From contig NZ_JANUXV010000004.1 of the NCBI RefSeq assembly GCF_024814355.1, forward strand, positions 62,001 to 126,000: a stretch of DNA of 64,000 bases, in the 5' to 3' direction. A model generated the notes under the pieces. The model saw only the letters and a program-made list of their open reading frames with translations, was not told the DNA's origin and made no database searches. The position numbers and the translations under genes were made by a program. This document shows positions 45,923 through 54,764 of this stretch, one piece after another; the stretch's first letter is position 1; every line of letters begins with the position of its first letter. This DNA is from Gleimia sp. 6138-11-ORH1. GTDB taxonomy: Bacteria; Actinomycetota; Actinomycetes; Actinomycetales; Actinomycetaceae.

Positions 45923-47463
45923 TGTTAAAGGGGTTTTTCACTAAAGAACAAAAAACTTCAGCCCATACTGAGGCAGAGTTAGGGTGGTCTCCGGGGGCGG
46001 AGATTCCGGCTGACCCGTTGCGTTGGGGTAAGTTTTTCGCTGATTCAGCTAAGGAACAGCTTCCGAAGACTCAGCTGCGTCGGAATATTCGCCGAGCCAC
46101 GATGACTATTCGTAATAAGCGGGCGCTGCGTGTAGCGGAAATGCCTGACTGGGAGAATCTGCGGGAGTCAGCTTCGGCAATTAAGCAGCGGGTGCAAGCT
46201 AACCTGCCTGCTTTGTTGGAGCAGTTTGAAGCGAATGTGACTGCCCGTGGCGGGGTTGTTCACTGGGCGCGTGACGGTGAGGAAGCCTGCCAGATTGTCC
46301 ATGAGTTGTTGGTACAGCAGGGGGTAGATGAGGCCGTTAAGGTTAAGTCTATGGTGACTCAGGAAATTAACTTGAATGAGTACCTGTTAGAAAGAGGCAT
46401 TTCCCTGTGGGAAACTGACTTAGCTGAGTTGATTGTGCAGTTGGGTGAGGATATGCCTTCTCATATTGTGGTTCCTGCTTTGCACCGTAACCGCGCGGAA
46501 GTTCGAGCGATTTTCCAGGCGAAGATGCCGTCTGTTCCCGATAATTTAACTACTGAGCCGCGTACTTTAACGATGGCTGCTCGCGCTCATTTGCGTAAGA
46601 AGTTCCTTACTTCTAAGGTGGCTATTTCGGGTGCGAATATGGCGGTTGCTGAGTCTGGGACGCTTTACGTTTACGAGTCTGAGGGTAATGGGCGTATGTG
46701 TCTGACTCTGCCTCAGACGCTGATAACTATTATGGGGATTGAAAAGCTGATCCCAACCTATCAGGATTTGGAAGTGTTCGCGCAGCTGTTGGGCCGTTCG
46801 GCAACTGGTGAGCGAATGAATCCTTATACTTCAGGTTGGACTGGGGTAACTCCTGGAGATGGCCCTCAAGAGTTCCATTTGATTTTGCTGGATAATGGTC
46901 GCACTAAGGTTTTGGCGGATAAGGTTGGTCATGAAGCGCTTTCTTGTATTCGCTGCGGGGCTTGTCTGAATATTTGCCCGGTGTATGAGCAGGTTGGTGG
47001 GCACGCTTATAACTCGGTTTATCCTGGTCCGATTGGGATTTGTTTAACACCGCAGTTAAAGGAAGCTACTGATCATAAGGATCCTGATTCTACTTTGCCG
47101 TTTGCTTGTTCTTTATGTAATGCCTGTGCGGATGCTTGTCCGGTTCACATTGATTTACCGGGGATTATTGTTGATCGTCGGCGTGCTTATCAGGATGCGA
47201 ACCGCGGGGGGATTCCTAATCTGTGGGATATTTCCATGAAGGCGGCTTCTGTGGTGATGTCTTCTGGTAAGAATATGGAGTTGGCTGGTAAGGCGGCTTC
47301 TAAGGGGCGTTTATTTGGGGGGAAGTCCCGGCGGATTGGCCATATTCCGCTTCCGATTGCAAGTATTTGGACTGCTACTCACGATGTTCCTGCGCCTCCG
47401 GCTCAGTCTTTCCGCCAGTGGTGGGCTGATGAGGGGCACAGTCAAGGAAAGGATGTTCGCTGA
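45919..47463 (+). CDS. lutB: Lactate utilisation protein B, 4Fe-4S subunit
   Basis: A 514-residue protein. An LUD domain (about 70-300, with VKVKSMVTQEINLNEYLLERGI and SKVAISGANMAVAESGTL) is followed by two [4Fe-4S] motifs, CIRCGACLNICP and CSLCNACADACP, near 340-415, and a DUF3390-like tail. It carries electrons between the other Lut subunits. ATG 45919 lies in ATGATG over the lutA stop; a longer in-frame start at 45883 lies inside lutA and is unlikely. Confidence 0.95.
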   Translation: MMLKGFFTKEQKTSAHTEAELGWSPGAEIPADPLRWGKFFADSAKEQLPKTQLRRNIRRATMTIRNKRALRVAEMPDWENLRESASAIKQRVQANLPALLEQFEANVTARGGVVHWARDGEEACQIVHELLVQQGVDEAVKVKSMVTQEINLNEYLLERGISLWETDLAELIVQLGEDMPSHIVVPALHRNRAEVRAIFQAKMPSVPDNLTTEPRTLTMAARAHLRKKFLTSKVAISGANMAVAESGTLYVYESEGNGRMCLTLPQTLITIMGIEKLIPTYQDLEVFAQLLGRSATGERMNPYTSGWTGVTPGDGPQEFHLILLDNGRTKVLADKVGHEALSCIRCGACLNICPVYEQVGGHAYNSVYPGPIGICLTPQLKEATDHKDPDSTLPFACSLCNACADACPVHIDLPGIIVDRRRAYQDANRGGIPNLWDISMKAASVVMSSGKNMELAGKAASKGRLFGGKSRRIGHIPLPIASIWTATHDVPAPPAQSFRQWWADEGHSQGKDVR

Positions 47464-48128
47464 TGTCTACTCGGAGTGTTAAAGATTTGCAGGCGAAGGC
47501 AGAGATTTTGCGTCGGGTGCGGTTTGCGCTTGCGCAGAGTGAAATCACTGAGGTGGAGGTTCCGCGCGATTATATTTCTTCGTCTGAACATGCGCCTGGT
47601 TCTGCACCGGTTTTGGATGTTTTCGAGGACGCTTTAAATGACTATAAGGCTACGGTTTGGCGTACTGATTCCGCGGGGATCGCGAAAACTATGCGTCAGG
47701 CCTTAGATGGTTGTGCGTCGGTGGTTGTCCCTGCTGGTTTAGATGCGGATTGGCTGACTGAGTTAGCTGATTTGTCGGTGCGGGTTGATGAGTTTGAGGC
47801 GCAGCTTTCTCATGAGGAGCTTGATCAGACTGATGCGGTGATTACTGCTTCACGTTGTTCTGTTAGCCATACTGGCACGATCATTTTAGATGGTGAACCT
47901 GATCAGGGGCGTCGGGCGATTACTTTGGTTCCTGACCGCCATGTAGTAGTGGTTAAGGCTGACACGGTTTATCCTACGGTTCCGCAGGCTGTGGCGGTTT
48001 TGCAGGAGAATCCAACTCGGCCGACTACTTGGATTGCGGGGCCTTCGGCAACTTCGGATATTGAGTTAATCCGCGTTGACGGGGTGCATGGTCCTCGTAA
48101 TTTGCAGGTGATTTTAGTAGTCGATTAA
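47463..48128 (+). CDS. lutC: Lactate utilisation protein C
   Basis: A 221-residue LUD-domain protein, the third subunit of the lactate oxidation complex. The family end block reads VITASRCSVSHTGTIILDGEPDQGRR, then RHVVVVKADTVYPTVPQAV and GPSATSDIELIRVDGVHGPRNLQVILV. It overlaps lutB by one base (TGATG). A stable hairpin follows at 48181. Confidence 0.95.
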   Translation: MSTRSVKDLQAKAEILRRVRFALAQSEITEVEVPRDYISSSEHAPGSAPVLDVFEDALNDYKATVWRTDSAGIAKTMRQALDGCASVVVPAGLDADWLTELADLSVRVDEFEAQLSHEELDQTDAVITASRCSVSHTGTIILDGEPDQGRRAITLVPDRHVVVVKADTVYPTVPQAVAVLQENPTRPTTWIAGPSATSDIELIRVDGVHGPRNLQVILVVD

Positions 48129-48180
48129 GAAGTTTAAGCTGTGTAAAGGCATACTTCTTATAGGTTTGGCTGCATATTTT

Positions 48181-48219
48181 AAGGGTTTGGCTGCGTCTTA
48201 GAGGCGCAGCCAAACCCTT
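48181..48219 (+). terminator. Hairpin terminator of the lldP-lutABC operon
   Basis: AAGGGTTTGGCTGCG (48181-48195) pairs perfectly over 15 bp with 48205-48219, loop 9 nt. There is no T-run beyond a short TTC, so termination may be Rho-assisted. It is followed at once by a palindromic half-site. Confidence 0.75.
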
Positions 48220-48221
48220 CC

Positions 48222-48280
48222 CGGAGCGTAACACGCCGATTTAATTTCCCACCCCACACAGGCGAAGCGTAACTCGCCGA
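48222..48280. repeat. Two palindromic half-sites and an octamer after lutC
   Basis: GCGTAACACGCCG at 48226-48238 and the TCGCC subtype GCGTAACTCGCCG at 48267-48279, same orientation, lie 41 nt apart. The octamer CGCCCTCG follows at 48292-48299. These are the last clean arms in the window. The rest of the 48129-48477 interval is AT-rich and likely carries the promoter of the next gene (TTACAT and TATAAA near 48400). Confidence 0.9.
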
Positions 48281-48477
48281 AGCTATTTTGGCGCCCTCGG
48301 AAATTTATGGATTTTCCACACGAAAACCAGCAGACTGCACCCCACCAGGCACGCTGGGACTTACGCCCTAAGAATTTACCTAAATTTTAGTTACATTTTG
48401 GAAATTCAGTGTTACTATAAAACTATGTGAAGACGATGAAGCTTCACTGTAATCTCCAAATCAGAATGGAAAATGCA

Positions 48478-49938
48478 ATGGCACAAATCGTGATTTTAGG
48501 TGCAGGCATTGCAGGACACACGGCTGCGATGGTGCTGCAGAAAAAACTGAAACGCACTGAACACAAAGTCGTGGTGATCTCGCCGAAGCCAACTTGGAAC
48601 TGGGTACCATCCAACATTTGGGTGGGAACTGGACGCATGAAACGCGAAAAAGTAATCTTCGAGCTGGCTCCGCTGTATAAGAAACTGGGAATCGAATTCC
48701 ACCAAGCAGCCGCCACCGCTCTCTACCCAGAAGGTGACGCTGAAAATCCTCGCTCACAAGTTGAACTGGTTTACACAGACGCCACTCGTAACGGCGAAAC
48801 TGCCCGCGTCGAGTTCGATTATCTAATCAACGCTACCGGACCTAAACTGAACTTCGCAGCAACCCCAGGTTTAGGACCCGATGAGGGCTACACGCAATCC
48901 GTGTGCACCGACTCGCACGCCGAAGAATGTTCCGCCGAATTCCTAAAAGCTGTAGAACGAATGAAAGCCGGCGAAAACTTACGGTTCGTGATCGGTACCG
49001 GAGCCGGAAATTGCACTTGCCAAGGTGCTGCTTTCGAGTTCACTTTCAACACCGAACATGAACTGCGCGAACACGGTGTGCGCGATAAAGCCGAGGTCGT
49101 TTACCTAACTAACGAACCCCAGTTAGGTGACTTAGGTGTAGGCGGCATGAAGTTCAAGCAAGACGGGTACATGACCAGTTCTCAACTGTGGACCGAATCC
49201 ATTTTCCGCGAGCGCGGAGTTAAAGCAATCGTTGGGGCAGCCGTTAAGAATGTTGAAAAGAACTCGCTTACCTACGAAGATTCTGACGGTGAAATGCATA
49301 GCCTAGATTACGATTTTGCTATGCTTTTGCCACCTTTTACCGGCGTACCGATGAAGGCTTATAACCGGGCTGGGGAAGATATTTCGGCGACGGTCTTTAA
49401 CCCAGCTGGTTTCATGAAGGTTGATGCGGATTACACGCAGAAGCCTTACGAGCAGTGGCGTGCTGTTGACTGGCCAAAGACTTACCAGAACCCCACCTAT
49501 CCGAATATGTTTGCGGTTGGAATTGCGTTTGCTCCGCCTCACGGTATTTCTAAGCCGCATACCACTAAGAATGGAACTGTGATTGCTCCGGCTCCTCCGC
49601 GCACCGGGCAGCCTTCTGGGGTGATGGCAGCTAAGGTGGCTGAGTCGATTGTCGATTTACTGAAGAATCCTAATGCGAAGTTACATGAGGCTTCGATGGG
49701 CACTTTAGGGGCAGTTTGTGATGCTTCTACCGGAGCTAATATGCGTTCTGGTTCAGCCGCTGCCATCATGATGTATCCAATTATTCCTGATGAGACGGTT
49801 TACCCTGAGACTGGTCGCCACCCGACTTTGACTCGCGGTGAGTTGGGCTTGTTTGGACACTGGGTTAAAGTCATGCTTCATTACCTATTCATTTACAAAG
49901 CCAAGGGCAAGCCTGGCTGGAACCTGATTCCGGAGTGA
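48478..49938 (+). CDS. Sulfide:quinone oxidoreductase-like flavoprotein
   Basis: A 486-residue FAD/NAD(P)-fold disulfide oxidoreductase family protein. GAGIAGHTAAMVL is the FAD dinucleotide loop; TWNWVPSNIWVGTGRM and GTGAGNCTCQGAAFEF (cysteines near 182-184) match SQR-type enzymes. The C-terminus GHWVKVMLHYLFIYKAKGKPGWNLIPE-like tail is the amphipathic quinone-side region of the longer SQR group. It probably oxidises sulfide or a related thiol and passes electrons to menaquinone. I start at 48478 (GGAAA upstream), but 48466 and 48427 are also in frame. Confidence 0.82.
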   Translation: MAQIVILGAGIAGHTAAMVLQKKLKRTEHKVVVISPKPTWNWVPSNIWVGTGRMKREKVIFELAPLYKKLGIEFHQAAATALYPEGDAENPRSQVELVYTDATRNGETARVEFDYLINATGPKLNFAATPGLGPDEGYTQSVCTDSHAEECSAEFLKAVERMKAGENLRFVIGTGAGNCTCQGAAFEFTFNTEHELREHGVRDKAEVVYLTNEPQLGDLGVGGMKFKQDGYMTSSQLWTESIFRERGVKAIVGAAVKNVEKNSLTYEDSDGEMHSLDYDFAMLLPPFTGVPMKAYNRAGEDISATVFNPAGFMKVDADYTQKPYEQWRAVDWPKTYQNPTYPNMFAVGIAFAPPHGISKPHTTKNGTVIAPAPPRTGQPSGVMAAKVAESIVDLLKNPNAKLHEASMGTLGAVCDASTGANMRSGSAAAIMMYPIIPDETVYPETGRHPTLTRGELGLFGHWVKVMLHYLFIYKAKGKPGWNLIPE

Positions 49939-49943
49939 TCGCT

Positions 49944-50120
49944 ATGGAAAACAAGTTATCTGTTGAGCAGTTAGATCCGAAAACGGCTAAGCGCATTATG
50001 GATGCTCCGTTGCCGACGAAGAAAACTCTCTTTCGCCGCCGGTGTATTCCGCTTCAGTTTGTGCGTTTCGTAGCGTTTAACTTGCGGACATTAAATATCG
50101 TGCGTTTGTCGGAGAAGTAA
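49944..50120 (+). CDS. Small protein co-encoded with the SQR-like gene
   Basis: A 58-residue protein, rich in Lys/Arg, with a hydrophobic patch near the end (IPLQFVRFVAFNL). It begins 6 nt after the SQR-like stop with a GGAG site overlapping that stop, so it is almost certainly co-translated. I do not recognise the family. It may be a peripheral membrane partner of the flavoprotein. A terminator follows, so the pair forms a two-gene unit. Confidence 0.65.
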   Translation: MENKLSVEQLDPKTAKRIMDAPLPTKKTLFRRRCIPLQFVRFVAFNLRTLNIVRLSEK

Positions 50121-50163
50121 TTTCGTTTCCGAGGGCGTTCGATTGATGCCTCTTTTGTGGTGG

Positions 50164-50210
50164 CGCGGCCACTTAGTTGCTGTTTTAATCAACTAAGTGG
50201 TCGCGTCTTT
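50164..50210 (+). terminator. Terminator after the SQR-like unit
   Basis: CGCGGCCACTTAGTTG pairs with CAACTAAGTGGTCGCG (one G-T wobble) around a 10-nt loop, and TCTTTGTGTTTTT follows on the plus strand. Confidence 0.85.
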
Positions 50211-50254
50211 GTGTTTTTCAGTGAACCTCAATTTTTTAAGCTAATCTGGTATTT

Positions 50255-51250
50255 ATGGACCTCGACGCATATGTTGCTACACATCAATCTACTTGGGCTG
50301 AGTTGGATGAGCTTTCTCGTAAGCCGCGGCTTAGTTCTGCTGAAGCGGATCGATTGGTGAAACTGTATCAGCAGACTACTACGCATTTATCGACGCTTCG
50401 TTCTCAAGCTCCTGATGCTACTTTGGTGATGTCGCTTTCGGCGGTGGTTTCCAGGTCTAGGCGAAAGTTGGGGTCTTCTTCAGAGTCGCTGTTACATTCT
50501 ATTCAGCATTTTTTCTCTACTTCTTTTCCGGTTGAGCTTTATCGCCTGCGTTGGTGGTGGCTTTCGTTAATGATTGTTTCTTACCTGTATTCTGCGGCGA
50601 TTGCTACTTGGGTTTATTTGCATCCTGAGTTACATGATTTGTTGGCCTCTCCTGCAGTTATTCGGAGTTTGGTTAATCATGATTTTGAAGCCTACTACAA
50701 TGAGTATGCGCATAGTCATTTTGCGACTTCGGTGTGGGTTAATAATGCGTGGGTTTCTGCGCAGGCTGTTGCGATGGGGTTTACGGGTATTTATGTGCTT
50801 AACCTGCTACGTAAGAATATGCTTAATTTGGGGATAAATGCGGGGTTAATGATTTACTACGGTAAGGCTGGCTTGTTTTGGGGGCTGATTCTTCCGCATG
50901 GTTTGCTTGAATTGACTGCGGTTTTTGTAGCTTGCGGGGCGGGGCTTAGTTTGTTCTGGGCTTGGGTTCATCCGGGGGCGATGACTATGGCAGAGAGTTT
51001 TGCGCAGGCCGGTAGGCGGGTAATGGTTATTGTGCTTGGTTTAATTGCGGTGTTGGCAATAGCTGGTTTTATTGAAGGTTTTGTGACTCCTTCTTCGCTC
51101 CCTACCTTTGTGCGAGTGGGGATTGGGGTTGTCGCTTTTGGAGCGTTCTTATTTTACGCTTTGGTTTTGGGACGGAAGCGTTTTCTGGAGGGGGATTCTT
51201 CTGATGTGGCTGATTGGCAGCGGGCTGAAGTTTTGAAAGCTGCTGAATAA
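50255..51250 (+). CDS. SpoIIM-family (stage II sporulation protein M-like) membrane protein
   Basis: A 331-residue protein with a 100-residue cytoplasmic helical start (MDLDAYVATHQSTWAELDEL, typical of actinobacterial members) and about five membrane helices. YYNEYAHSHFATSVWVNNAWVSAQAVAMGFTGIY and GLILPHGLLELTAVFVACGAGLSLFWAW match the SpoIIM/DUF95 family. Despite the name it is widespread in non-sporulating Actinobacteria. Usual neighbours such as MoxR and DUF58 genes are absent from this window, so the role here is unclear. Confidence 0.87.
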   Translation: MDLDAYVATHQSTWAELDELSRKPRLSSAEADRLVKLYQQTTTHLSTLRSQAPDATLVMSLSAVVSRSRRKLGSSSESLLHSIQHFFSTSFPVELYRLRWWWLSLMIVSYLYSAAIATWVYLHPELHDLLASPAVIRSLVNHDFEAYYNEYAHSHFATSVWVNNAWVSAQAVAMGFTGIYVLNLLRKNMLNLGINAGLMIYYGKAGLFWGLILPHGLLELTAVFVACGAGLSLFWAWVHPGAMTMAESFAQAGRRVMVIVLGLIAVLAIAGFIEGFVTPSSLPTFVRVGIGVVAFGAFLFYALVLGRKRFLEGDSSDVADWQRAEVLKAAE

Positions 51251-51294
51251 AGTAGGCTAATGATATATTAAAGACTTCTTCCCAAGTTAAGTAA

Positions 51295-51310
51295 AGAGTT
51301 TATAAACTCT
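51295..51310. promoter_or_regulatory. Perfect 16-bp palindrome upstream of the MacAB-like operon
   Basis: AGAGTTTATAAACTCT reads the same on both strands and lies 111 nt before the adaptor gene, in an otherwise gene-free 171-nt leader. A loop-less perfect dyad fits a dimeric repressor site better than a terminator. The regulator is unknown. Confidence 0.45.
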
Positions 51311-51421
51311 GTGTTTTCGGGGTTTTTCAGGTTTTTTCGACTTTTTGTTCAGGGACTTTCCGAATAGGTTTTTCTTGGTCTGCCTAGTTAGACTAGAAAA
51401 AACAATTCTTGAGAGGCTCCT

Positions 51422-52426
51422 ATGCAGACATCGACACGTAATATTATTTTTCAGTCTTTGAAGCTGGTTTTTTGGGCGATTATGGCGATTGCCTTAGTTA
51501 AAGTAGCTTTTTTCCCTAATCAGGAAGTAGCTGAGGAACTGTCCCCTCAGGGGGTTTTTGAATTACCTACGGTTACTGCTGAGTTGGGTGATATTGAGAA
51601 TTCGATTGAGTTAAATGCTACGGTGGTACGCGATCAGTCGAAGGCTTTCAAATCGACTGAATCAGGTGTTGTGCAGACTATTTTCGTTAAAGATGGGGAT
51701 ACTGTTGAAGCTGGTGCTCCCGTTTTGCAGTTGATGAAAGTTACTGTGAAAGAAGTTCCCGGTCAGTCTTCGGTGGATGAAGAGGGGAATGTTATTCCGG
51801 GTGCTTCTGAACAGGTGGAGCAAAAGTCTTGGCATGATGTTTATGCACCTGCTTCAGGAATTTTACGTTTAGAGGCGTTGGTGGGTCAGCAGGTTGAGGT
51901 TGGTTCGCCGTTAGGTTCAATTGTGCCGGCTTCTTTCCATGCGCAGGTTTCTATTAACCCTGAGCAGCTTTATTCTTTGCAGGGGCTTCCTAATGTGGCG
52001 ACGCTTGCGGTTAAAGATGGTCCGGCGCCTTTTGAATGCACTGATTTGCAAACTATTGTTAATGCCAGTGCTCCTAAAGAGGGGGAGCAAAGTAGCGGCC
52101 CGCAGATTCGTTGCAATATTCCAGCTGGGCAGACTGTATTCGAGGGCGTTAAGGGGAAGCTCCGGATTGCCGGTAGCTCTGTTAAGCAGGTAGTTATTGT
52201 CCCTACTTCAGCAGTGGAGGGTAGGTTTAGAGAAGGTGCTGTTTATCTTCCGGCGGAGGACGGTAAGTCTAAGCCCATTAAGAAAGTAGTGAAGCTGGGG
52301 ATTTCTGATGGTAAGTTCATTGAAATTACTGAGGGTTTGCAAGCCGATGATGTGATCTTAGAGTTTGCTCCGCTTAATCAGGATGAAAAGCAGGATATAA
52401 ATGGCCCCGAAAACTATGGGGGATGA
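51422..52426 (+). CDS. MacA/HlyD-like adaptor subunit of an ABC exporter
   Basis: A 334-residue protein with one N-terminal membrane helix (about 13-30) and an extracytoplasmic part. A split lipoyl/biotinyl-like domain is recognisable (VQTIFVKDGDTVEAGAPVLQL near 83 and PASGILRLEALVGQQVEVGSPLG near 145). The C-terminal beta-barrel includes VVIVPTSAVEGRFREGAVYL. It is translationally coupled to an ATPase and permease gene. Gram-positive sets of this kind export peptides, antibiotics or lipids; the cargo cannot be read from sequence. Confidence 0.83.
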   Translation: MQTSTRNIIFQSLKLVFWAIMAIALVKVAFFPNQEVAEELSPQGVFELPTVTAELGDIENSIELNATVVRDQSKAFKSTESGVVQTIFVKDGDTVEAGAPVLQLMKVTVKEVPGQSSVDEEGNVIPGASEQVEQKSWHDVYAPASGILRLEALVGQQVEVGSPLGSIVPASFHAQVSINPEQLYSLQGLPNVATLAVKDGPAPFECTDLQTIVNASAPKEGEQSSGPQIRCNIPAGQTVFEGVKGKLRIAGSSVKQVVIVPTSAVEGRFREGAVYLPAEDGKSKPIKKVVKLGISDGKFIEITEGLQADDVILEFAPLNQDEKQDINGPENYGG

Positions 52427-53190
52427 GGTTGCTTAGTTTAAAAGAAGTTACCCGCACGGTAGTTCTCCCTAATCAATCTGAGCTTGCGATTTTAAAAGGT
52501 ATTGATTTAGAGGTTAATGCCGGGGAGCAAGTGGCAATTGTGGGTCAGTCTGGCACTGGTAAGTCCACTTTGTTGAATATTATTGGGATGTTAGATTTAC
52601 CTGATTCGGGTCAGTATCATTTCAATGGTTTAGATGTAGCCCAGTTAAGTGAAGCTCGTCGGGCGGCTTTGCGGGGTGATTCGTTCGGGTTTATTTTCCA
52701 GCAGTTTAACTTGATTATGAATCGCACTGCGATTAGTAACGTGGAAGTTCCACTTTTATATGCGTCCGATTCTCGTTTGTTGAAGCGTAAACATTTGGCT
52801 GCGGAAATGTTAGAGCGGGTGGGTTTAGGTGATCGTCTCTATTCTAATCCGGGTGAGTTTTCTGGTGGCGAGCAGCAGCGTGTGGCAATTGCGCGGGCTT
52901 TGGTGCGTCGCCCGAAAGTGATTTTAGCGGACGAACCTACCGGGGCTTTAGATTTGCGAACTGGCAAGTTGGTGATGGATTTATTAGAAGAGGTTGCGGC
53001 TGAGCAAAATGCTGCGCTGATTACGATTACGCATGATATGAGTGTGGCGGCGCGGGCGCAGACTGTTTACGAGATTATTGATGGTCGTTTGCAGAAAGTT
53101 ACTGCTGATTCGGCGCTTAATCAAAAGTCTTTATCAGTTCATTCCGCTCAGCTAGATGACCAGCAGACGCTTGAGGTTGAAGATGTCTAA
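52423..53190 (+). CDS. MacB-type ABC exporter ATPase
   Basis: A 255-residue ATPase of the LolD/MacB group: Walker [13 protein letters not shown], the Q-loop [11 protein letters not shown], signature [15 protein letters not shown] and Walker [16 protein letters not shown]. It begins inside the adaptor stop (4-nt overlap) and overlaps the permease gene by 8 nt. The tail after residue 225 is polar and specific to this protein. Confidence 0.93.
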   Translation: MRLLSLKEVTRTVVLPNQSELAILKGIDLEVNAGEQVAIVGQSGTGKSTLLNIIGMLDLPDSGQYHFNGLDVAQLSEARRAALRGDSFGFIFQQFNLIMNRTAISNVEVPLLYASDSRLLKRKHLAAEMLERVGLGDRLYSNPGEFSGGEQQRVAIARALVRRPKVILADEPTGALDLRTGKLVMDLLEEVAAEQNAALITITHDMSVAARAQTVYEIIDGRLQKVTADSALNQKSLSVHSAQLDDQQTLEVEDV

Positions 53191-54658
53191 GTTACATTCA
53201 GATGAAGCTGTTTCCCCTAAGGATACTGAGATGCCTGGAGAGGGTGCTGCGCAGTCTGCGCCGGGTTCTTCTTCTAAAGGTGCGCGCCGGTTTTCTGGGT
53301 TTGTTTTCCTGGGGACTTTGTTTGAAGCGTGGGAAGAGTTGCTTGTCAATCGTGGGAGGGTGATTCTTTCCTTAACCGGTGTGGCTGCTGCCGTGTGGGC
53401 GATGGCTACTGTTATCGCTTTGGGTGGGGTGATTTCTGAGGCTCAGGACAGGACTTTTGCTCGTTATAGTGGGCAGCCTGGTACGGTGCGGGTTTCGGTG
53501 ACGAAGAATTCTGGGGAAGCTGATGAGAAGGACTTGGGGACTGCTGATTTTCCGTCAGCAGAGGTGGGTCCTCCGCCGACTCAGCATAGTCCCGAGGGCG
53601 CTGTGGAAACTGATGAGAATGGTCAGGTAGTTGATGTTTTCGGTAAGGCTTCGCTGCGCACAGTTGAGTTATTGAAGTCTAACTATTGGTCGCGCTACCG
53701 TGAGGTGGCCAATGGGGTTATTCAAGCTCCGGGCTATATGGATTGTCCGGTTAATGAAAATGGGGTGCAAGATGACTGCTATAACACTACTCCATTTTTT
53801 AAGGGGATTGACCCGCAGTATTTTGAGATTTTCAGTTTGCGGCTGTTACGGGGGCGGCTATTAACTGAAAGAGATGCTACTTTGCAGATGAATCCGGTTG
53901 TGATCAGTGAGTTAGCTTGGGAGTATATGGGCAAACCTGATTTGCGTTACTACCCGCGGTTTCGGCTTCAAGATAATCCGAATATTTCTTTTACGGTAGT
54001 TGGAGTTGTCGATAATCTTACTGGTTATGAGGGCCCTACTTTTTACATGAATTATGAGACGTTCATGTTAGGGATGCCCGCTGATTTTGTGGGCACTAAT
54101 TCCAGTGCTGAGCTGATTATAGTTGCTCCTAAGGAGCAGAAACAGGCGGCCGCTCAGGCGATGGGGGCTAGTTTGCAGGGGCTTTTGGGTCCGCAGTGGC
54201 AGGTGAATATTGTTAAAGAGCAGTTTGGTGAAAATATTGATGGTTTGTCTGGCGTTGTGACTGTCACTGTTTCTGTAATTGGTTACATTGTGATTTCGTT
54301 GGGCGCTTTGGGGTTGCTGACGGTTTCGATTGTGACGATTCGTTATCGGGTACGTGAAATTGGGATTAGAAGAGCAATGGGTGCGTCTGCGAAACGCATT
54401 TTCGTCTCAGTTTTTATGGAGTCGGTGGTGGCTACCACGGTGGCGGGGATTATTGGCGTGATCGCGTCGATTATTACGATTCGTTCGACGCCGCTGTTAG
54501 CGTGGATCAATATTCCTTTTTCGACAACTAATATTGGTTACCCCATGTCAGCGGCTTTGCTTGGTCTGTCGATTGCTGCTGGGGTGGGTGCGTTGGCAGG
54601 GATTATTCCAGCGACTATTGCGGTGCGAATTAAACCAATTGACGCGATCCGTTTTTAA
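53183..54658 (+). CDS. MacB-type ABC exporter permease
   Basis: A 491-residue protein: polar cytoplasmic start, membrane helix near 65-85, a large extracellular MacB_PCD domain (about 90-355), then three helices with the FtsX signature GLLTVSIVTIRYRVREIGIRRAMGASAKRIF near 400. The end PATIAVRIKPIDAIRF is typical. I start at ATG 53183 (GAGG upstream), not at the in-frame ATG 53156 deeper inside the ATPase gene. Confidence 0.9.
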   Translation: MSKLHSDEAVSPKDTEMPGEGAAQSAPGSSSKGARRFSGFVFLGTLFEAWEELLVNRGRVILSLTGVAAAVWAMATVIALGGVISEAQDRTFARYSGQPGTVRVSVTKNSGEADEKDLGTADFPSAEVGPPPTQHSPEGAVETDENGQVVDVFGKASLRTVELLKSNYWSRYREVANGVIQAPGYMDCPVNENGVQDDCYNTTPFFKGIDPQYFEIFSLRLLRGRLLTERDATLQMNPVVISELAWEYMGKPDLRYYPRFRLQDNPNISFTVVGVVDNLTGYEGPTFYMNYETFMLGMPADFVGTNSSAELIIVAPKEQKQAAAQAMGASLQGLLGPQWQVNIVKEQFGENIDGLSGVVTVTVSVIGYIVISLGALGLLTVSIVTIRYRVREIGIRRAMGASAKRIFVSVFMESVVATTVAGIIGVIASIITIRSTPLLAWINIPFSTTNIGYPMSAALLGLSIAAGVGALAGIIPATIAVRIKPIDAIRF

Positions 54659-54689
54659 CGGCTTTTTGGGGAGTTTTCGGTTCAGTGTC

Positions 54690-54749
54690 GCCCTCGAGAT
54701 GGTAGGAAAGTTTAGGTACCTAAGTGCCGGTCTTTGCCATCTCGAGGGC
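54690..54749. terminator. Inverted pair of CGAGGGC motifs between convergent genes
   Basis: GCCCTCGAGATGG (54690-54702) pairs perfectly with CCATCTCGAGGGC (54737-54749) around a 34-nt loop. The stem sits between the convergent exporter permease and acetylesterase genes. T-rich tails are short on both sides. Confidence 0.6.
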
Positions 54750-54764
54750 TTTCAGGCAGTTGGG

